The notes beneath the pieces were generated by a model, which saw nothing but the letters and a program-made list of their open reading frames with translations, had not been told where the DNA came from and searched no databases. Below are positions 59,330 to 64,000 of a stretch of 64,000 nt of DNA, one piece after another (the stretch's first letter is position 1; each line of letters starts with the position of its first letter). This DNA comes from Tumebacillus amylolyticus. Lineage in GTDB: Bacteria > Bacillota > Bacilli > Tumebacillales > Tumebacillaceae. The translations under genes and the position numbers were made by a program. The stretch covers positions 893,245 to 957,244 of the forward strand of contig NZ_JAEQNB010000001.1 of assembly GCF_016722965.1 (NCBI RefSeq). The letters run 5' to 3'.

Positions 59330-61798
59330 ATGAATCTCATGGACAAGGACCGACATAACGTAGGAGTGGCAGAACGTGAAGTCCTGAACATACTGAGTGA
59401 ATTCCTTGGGACTACAACTTTCTTTGTCGCACATATCGAAAATGCCGGGAGTCCTGTTGAAAATGTGTTGGATCGAGGCGGACTCATGCTTTCCGATGAA
59501 GTGTGCCGCAAACTCCTCGCACTTGGAAACAGCCGCGAGCCGATCCTCATCTCTCATCTGGAAGAATCTTCGATCCCCGGCGTTCAAGCGTTCCTCGGGG
59601 TTCCAATCGTCTTGGAAGACGGGGTGCTGTACGGAACACTGGGTGCTGTTGATTCGCAGCCATATCCCTTTCAAGACCGCGACGTCGCGATCATGGAGTC
59701 GCTGGCCCGCTTGTTGGCGAAGTCGGTGTTACAGGACCGCGCGTTCACCCATCACCAAACCCTCTCCAACCAAATCGATATCATGTGTGACCATATGACC
59801 GACATCATTTCCGTCATGGACCGAGAAGGGATTCTCGAATACGCATCCCCCTCTCATGTGACGGTTTTAGGCTTTGCGGCAGACGAGTTCATTGGGAAAT
59901 CGGTGTTCGAATTTGTACACCCTAACGAACTGTCTTCCATTAAATCTGAATTCTATGACTTGTTGGTTACGAAACACACCCGCATGTTGGAAATGCGCTT
60001 TCGAACCAAAACCGGATGGATCGACATGGAAGTCACAGGCTCTCCGATTCTCGACAAAACCGGGCAAATCACGCATGTCATCGCAATCGGGCGAGACATC
60101 TCCGAACGCAAATTGTCCAAGCAGTTGTTAGAGGAGAGCGAGCAGCGGTATCGTTCGCTGTTCGACCATCATCCGGATGCGATTTTTTCCCTCGATTTGG
60201 AGGGCAGGTTGGTGACGTTGAACGAGTCTTGCGGAACGGTGACGGGTATGACTCGCGAGGAATTGGAGTATCTCCCGTTCTTGGAAGTCGTTGCGTCGGA
60301 ACATCGCGAACTCGCGTGGCAGAAGTTCCTCGAAGCCAAGTCCGGACTGACGACGGGCGCCTACGAACTGTCGATCCTGAACGTCCGGGGGGAAAAAGTC
60401 GACGTGCAGGCGTCCAAACTGCCGATCTTCGTCAACGGGGAAGTCGTCGGCGTCTATGGAACGATCAAGAACGTGACCGCCTTCAACCAGATGCAGACCG
60501 AGTTGAAACGGATGGCGTACTACGACGACCTCACCGGACTTCCGAACAGACGGTTCATGGTGCAGGAGATCGGCAAGTCTATCGAACGGGCGGGGCAGAA
60601 CGGAACGCTCACAGCACTTCTCTATCTGGATATCGACCGCTTCAAGAACATCAACGATTCGTTCGGCCATGCGTTTGGAGATCGCTTCTTGCAAGCGGTG
60701 GCGGAGCGTCTGCAACAGTGTTGTGCAGAGTCCGGTTTGTTTGTGGCTCGCGTGGTTGGGGATGAATTCACGATCCTGCTCAGCAACCAATCTTCGTATA
60801 CGTCGATTCTGGACACCGTTTCGTATCTGCTCCATTGCATCGGCAGGCAGTTTTTGATTGAAGGCAAGGAATTGTTCATGACGCCGAGCGTCGGGATTGC
60901 GATCTACCCTCTTCACGCGCTGGACGCCGATACCCTGCTGAAAAACGCAGACTCCGCCGTCCACACCGCCAAGATCACGCGTCACCAAGTGGAGATCTAC
61001 CGCCAATCGGACCGAGACCCCGCCGAACTGTATTCGTTGGAAAAAGACCTGCGGGTCGCCGTCGCCAACCGCGAGTTCGTGCTGTACTACCAGCCGAAAG
61101 TCGACATTCAACAAGGGAGTATCACAAGCGTGGAAGCGCTGATCCGCTGGATTCATCCACAGCGCGGCATGGTGTCGCCCGCAGACTTCATCCCGCTCGC
61201 CGAAGACACGGGGCTGATCCCGCAAATCGGCGATATTGCGCTGGAGATCGCCTGCCTGCAAGCGAAGGCATGGCTTGAGGCGGGCACTCCGCTGCGAGTC
61301 GCGGTCAACGTCTCGGCGCTTCAGTTCCACCAAGGAGACTACGTGGAGCAGGTCGTGGACAAGCTCCGGCAGACCGGACTTCCGCCGGAGTTGCTCGAAT
61401 TGGAGATCACGGAAAGCGTTGTCATGAAGGACGTCGAACGTGTCAAACAAACGATGCAAGAGTTGCACCAATTGGGCATATCCATATCAATTGACGACTT
61501 TGGGACGGGGTATTCCTCGTTGCAATATCTGAACTTGTTCCCGATCCAATCGCTCAAAATCGATCGGTCGTTTGTCCAGAGCATCGATTCCCAAGCCGAT
61601 CGCGCGCCGATCGTCACCACGATCATCGCGATGGCGCAGACGCTGGGGATGGAAGTCATCGCCGAAGGAGTCGAGACGGAGGAGCAAGTCGATTTCCTGT
61701 TCAAGCACGGGTGCAATTTGGTGCAAGGGTTTATCTACTTCCGCCCGATGCCGGCCGATCAGGTGTTGGAGCAGATCATGAACACGCAAAAAAGCTGA
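59330..61798 (+). CDS. GAF-PAS-PAS-GGDEF-EAL protein (c-di-GMP turnover)
   Basis: An 822-residue cytosolic protein. Domains are GAF (about 10-145), PAS (about 155-275), PAS (about 280-395), GGDEF (about 400-555) and EAL (about 575-815). The GGDEF site reads RVVGDEFTILL: the first Gly is Val, so cyclase activity is doubtful. The EAL motif SVEALIRW and DDFGTGYSSL are intact, so phosphodiesterase activity is likely, with the GGDEF domain perhaps a GTP-sensing regulator. The start is ATG 59330 behind GGGGGGA; ATG 59309 lacks a site. Confidence 0.9.
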   Translation: MNLMDKDRHNVGVAEREVLNILSEFLGTTTFFVAHIENAGSPVENVLDRGGLMLSDEVCRKLLALGNSREPILISHLEESSIPGVQAFLGVPIVLEDGVLYGTLGAVDSQPYPFQDRDVAIMESLARLLAKSVLQDRAFTHHQTLSNQIDIMCDHMTDIISVMDREGILEYASPSHVTVLGFAADEFIGKSVFEFVHPNELSSIKSEFYDLLVTKHTRMLEMRFRTKTGWIDMEVTGSPILDKTGQITHVIAIGRDISERKLSKQLLEESEQRYRSLFDHHPDAIFSLDLEGRLVTLNESCGTVTGMTREELEYLPFLEVVASEHRELAWQKFLEAKSGLTTGAYELSILNVRGEKVDVQASKLPIFVNGEVVGVYGTIKNVTAFNQMQTELKRMAYYDDLTGLPNRRFMVQEIGKSIERAGQNGTLTALLYLDIDRFKNINDSFGHAFGDRFLQAVAERLQQCCAESGLFVARVVGDEFTILLSNQSSYTSILDTVSYLLHCIGRQFLIEGKELFMTPSVGIAIYPLHALDADTLLKNADSAVHTAKITRHQVEIYRQSDRDPAELYSLEKDLRVAVANREFVLYYQPKVDIQQGSITSVEALIRWIHPQRGMVSPADFIPLAEDTGLIPQIGDIALEIACLQAKAWLEAGTPLRVAVNVSALQFHQGDYVEQVVDKLRQTGLPPELLELEITESVVMKDVERVKQTMQELHQLGISISIDDFGTGYSSLQYLNLFPIQSLKIDRSFVQSIDSQADRAPIVTTIIAMAQTLGMEVIAEGVETEEQVDFLFKHGCNLVQGFIYFRPMPADQVLEQIMNTQKS

Positions 61799-61824
61799 CG
61801 TCCATTGGGACGTCAGCTTTTTTC
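61785..61824. terminator. Bidirectional terminator
   Basis: AAAGCTGACGTCC ... GGACGTCAGCTTT with A and T flanks, between the convergent EAL and SLH genes. Confidence 0.88.
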
Positions 61825-64000
61825 TTACTTCTTCCAGACTTCGGAGCCGTCTTGCAGCACTTGGTAGTCATGTGATTGAGAGGCTTCCATGATGTCTGCG
61901 TAGCCCCAGAAAGTCGAGGGTACGTCGGACCAAATGGACGGTGTGTCAACGTGTTGGACGTGGCGTTGAAGCACACGGTTCATGATGACGACCGTTTCTG
62001 CGCGGGTGATCGCTTGGTCCGGGCGATAGGTATGATCCGGGTAGCCGGTCACATAACCGCTTTGTTCTGCTTGGGCGATGAACGCTTGCGCCCAGTGGCC
62101 GCCGATGTCAGAGAAGTCCGTATCGAGTGCGGTCGGAAGCTGTTTGAGCTTCGCGATGACGACCGCCATCTCGGCGCGAGTGACGACATCGTCCGGGCGG
62201 AAGGTGCCGTCCGGGTTGCCGACCATGATCTTCAAACCGAAGACTTTCGCAATGGAGTTGTACGCCCAGTGCGTTGCTTGGAGATCTTGGAAGGACGGTA
62301 CGGTTGCAGAGTTCGTGCCATCCGGCAGAATGCGCGCGAGGATGGCGGCGAGTTCTGCGCGGGTGATCTGGTTGTCGGGGCCGAAGGTGCCGTTCGGATA
62401 GCCGTAGATGTACGGTTGGTGAACGCCTTCGCGTACGGCCTTCGGTTCCATGTCATAGTTCATTTGGACGATGGTTTGTCCGACGTGGATCAGCCCGTTG
62501 CGGATGAAACTGGTATCGCCTTGTTGTTCATCTCGGAGGTCTTGACGACTGTCGTATACAACATAGCCGTCTCGTTGTGCAACCATGTAGTAATCACCGT
62601 CCGGGAAGACCATCCACCCGTATTGACCGCCATCGCGGGTGATCTGCGGGTTGTGGTTTTGGTTCGGAGCCATGTTCGAAAGTTCCGGGAGATTGACCGG
62701 CGTGTTCGGCGTGCGGCCTTTGTCACGGTTGAGTTGGGTATCTGCCCAGTACAGGGTCGTTTTGACACCATCAATCGGTTGATGTGTGATGGAGTCGCGG
62801 ACGATGCCGAACGGGTCGATCAACTCGGTTTGGATCTTCGCCGCATGGTTGCTGTCGACGGTCAGGGTCGCTGGTTGACCTGCAAGTTTTTCACCGGTCG
62901 GCGCGATGACGTTCAGAACCATGTGGTAGGTTCCGGTTTGAACGTTTGGCATTTGGAACGTGCCGTCGTTTTTGACCGGGATGTCAGACAGGTTGAGCGG
63001 TTTCCCGTCAGCGCCATAGATCGTCGCGGAGACGTTCAAATTCGTTCCCAGTTTTTGCGTCATGTCTTGAATCGTGGAGCCGGTGGAGGAACCTCCGGTG
63101 ACGACGACCGTAACCGTGCCGGTAGACGGGGTGCTACCGCCTGCTCGGATTACGGTGAGGGTGTACGTTTTTTGAGTCGATCCATCCTGAGCGGTGACAA
63201 CCACTGTCAGGGTGTTGCTGCCAACATTCAAGGAGATCGGAGCGGAAGCCTGGCCGCTGATGACCGCAACTCCATTGACCAGTACCGTTGCCTGTGCTTC
63301 GGCAAGTGTAGGAGTAAGGGTCAGGCTGTTCACTACATTGCCTACGTGTACGGTGTAGGACGTTTTGCCCGAATCGAAATTCGGAGTCAGCGTGCCCTGG
63401 CTGACCGTCAAATTGCTGAGGGTTGCATCGCTCGAAAGCGGAGCCGCCGCACGAGTCACAGTGAGAGAGTAGGTTTGCGTATCGCCGTTCTCCGCTTTGA
63501 CCGTTACCGAAATGACGTTTGAGCCGACGGACAGCGCAATCGGAGAGGAAGCGTTGCCGCTGGTAACGTCTTCTGTGCCGACTTTCACAGTCGCGTGCGA
63601 ATCGGAAACCGTCGGGGTGACGGTGAGATTCGTGACTGCATTGCCAACGCTCACCGTGTAAGTAGGCGTGCCCGAATCGAAGTTTGGAGTCAGAGCGCCC
63701 TGGCTGACCGTCAAATTGCTGAGGGTTGCATCGCTCGAAAGCGGAGCCGCCGCACGAGTCACGGTGAGAGAGTAGGTTTGCGTATCGCCGTTCTCCGCTT
63801 TGACCGTTACCGAAATGACGTTTGAGCCGACGGACAGAGCAATCGGAGAGGAAGCGCTGCCGCTGGTAACATCCTCCGTGCCGACTTTCACAGTCGCGTG
63901 CGAATTCGAAACCGTCGGGGTGACGGTGAGATTCGTGACTGCATTGCCAACGCTCACCGTGTAAGTAGGCGTGCCCGAATCGAAGTTCGGAGTCAGAGCG
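61825..64000 (-). CDS. Surface protein with cadherin-like repeats and three SLH domains (5' end outside window)
   Basis: The minus-strand frame is still open at 64000, so the N-terminus and signal peptide lie beyond the window; at least 725 residues are seen. The N-terminal visible part is tandem beta-sandwich repeats of the cadherin-like PF12733 type (LSNLTVSQGALTPNFDSG, TLTVTRA ends). A Gly/Ser/Thr linker, a carboxypeptidase-regulatory-like domain and three SLH domains follow (YGYPNGTFGPDNQITRAELA, GNPDGTFRPDDVVTRAEMA, GYPDHTYRPDQAITRAETV). The SLH domains bind pyruvylated cell-wall polymer, so it is a wall-attached S-layer-type protein. Confidence 0.9.
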   Translation of the reverse strand, partial: ALTPNFDSGTPTYTVSVGNAVTNLTVTPTVSNSHATVKVGTEDVTSGSASSPIALSVGSNVISVTVKAENGDTQTYSLTVTRAAAPLSSDATLSNLTVSQGALTPNFDSGTPTYTVSVGNAVTNLTVTPTVSDSHATVKVGTEDVTSGNASSPIALSVGSNVISVTVKAENGDTQTYSLTVTRAAAPLSSDATLSNLTVSQGTLTPNFDSGKTSYTVHVGNVVNSLTLTPTLAEAQATVLVNGVAVISGQASAPISLNVGSNTLTVVVTAQDGSTQKTYTLTVIRAGGSTPSTGTVTVVVTGGSSTGSTIQDMTQKLGTNLNVSATIYGADGKPLNLSDIPVKNDGTFQMPNVQTGTYHMVLNVIAPTGEKLAGQPATLTVDSNHAAKIQTELIDPFGIVRDSITHQPIDGVKTTLYWADTQLNRDKGRTPNTPVNLPELSNMAPNQNHNPQITRDGGQYGWMVFPDGDYYMVAQRDGYVVYDSRQDLRDEQQGDTSFIRNGLIHVGQTIVQMNYDMEPKAVREGVHQPYIYGYPNGTFGPDNQITRAELAAILARILPDGTNSATVPSFQDLQATHWAYNSIAKVFGLKIMVGNPDGTFRPDDVVTRAEMAVVIAKLKQLPTALDTDFSDIGGHWAQAFIAQAEQSGYVTGYPDHTYRPDQAITRAETVVIMNRVLQRHVQHVDTPSIWSDVPSTFWGYADIMEASQSHDYQVLQDGSEVWKK
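63395..64000 (-). repeat. Two near-identical 303-bp tandem repeats in the SLH gene
   Basis: CCCTGGCTGACCGTCAAATT recurs at 63395 and 63698, giving a 303-bp (101-codon) period; the second unit ends at the window edge. The two units differ at few positions. A third, much more diverged unit precedes them (about 63092-63394). Confidence 0.85.

Noticed and set aside
61876..63522. 548-codon plus-strand frame opposite the SLH gene
   Set aside because: Antisense to clear SLH domains and repeats; not protein-like.
63092..64000. Repeats considered as a CRISPR array
   Set aside because: The 303-bp period with continuous coding and no short repeat-spacer pattern excludes CRISPR.

Overview
The window looks like a chromosomal segment of a spore-former-type member of the Bacilli, probably Alicyclobacillaceae and most like Tumebacillus. 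This placement is an inference from gene content: a RocR/RocD/RocA arginine pathway, a SAM-I-controlled yitJ gene, a TRAP-type RNA leader, an SLH surface protein, an LTA synthase-like enzyme and moderately high GC with strong G/C third positions. No rRNA, tRNA, CRISPR array, insertion sequence, integrase or replication origin was seen. The first gene and the last gene are cut by the window edges.

Layout. Positions 1-6359 hold a DUF695/RraB-like gene, a DUF2306 membrane protein, a DUF72 protein, a two-gene Septu-like ATPase/HNH defence pair, a ykkC-class leader RNA ahead of an MFS transporter, and a DUF6886-like gene. Positions 6528-22844 form the most unusual block. A SAF/CpaB-like protein, two MinD-like proteins, a membrane-anchored TadA/CpaF-like ATPase, a large TadB/TadC-like membrane protein, three related pilin-like proteins and two other exported proteins run directly into a third MinD-like protein and an EccC-type type VII ATPase. 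Facing them on the other strand are an EsaB/YukD-like ubiquitin-fold protein and a WXG100 protein. I read this as one composite Tad/type VII export apparatus. Standard T7SSb components (EsaA, EssA, EssB) are not present.

Positions 22874-28680 hold arginine/ornithine catabolism: a permease and rocR on the minus strand, rocD-rocA on the plus strand behind a sigma-54 promoter. Positions 28728-31061 carry ordinary accessory genes. Positions 31106-36855 are a more AT-rich island: a SLOG-like protein, a nucleotide-deoxyribosyltransferase-like/TPR protein, a TIR-like protein and a large SF1 helicase with a DUF2726-like tail. It is a candidate conflict system.

Positions 36872-46365 hold DUF952 and TenA, a histidine kinase diverging from a response regulator/GGDEF protein, an APH(3')-like kinase, a fused anthranilate synthase TrpEG preceded by a near-perfect 11-triplet TRAP site, a lipoprotein and PabB. 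Positions 46452-49862 hold a VOC protein, a DUF429-like protein and an XRE/ImmA-IrrE/PIN-like triad. Positions 49946-64000 hold a NarL-type two-component system, a nitroreductase, an aldehyde dehydrogenase, the SAM-I riboswitch with yitJ, an LtaS-like protein, a GAF-PAS-GGDEF-EAL protein and a large SLH protein with near-identical 303-bp repeats.

Functions rest on motifs and family knowledge read by eye; no database search was run.
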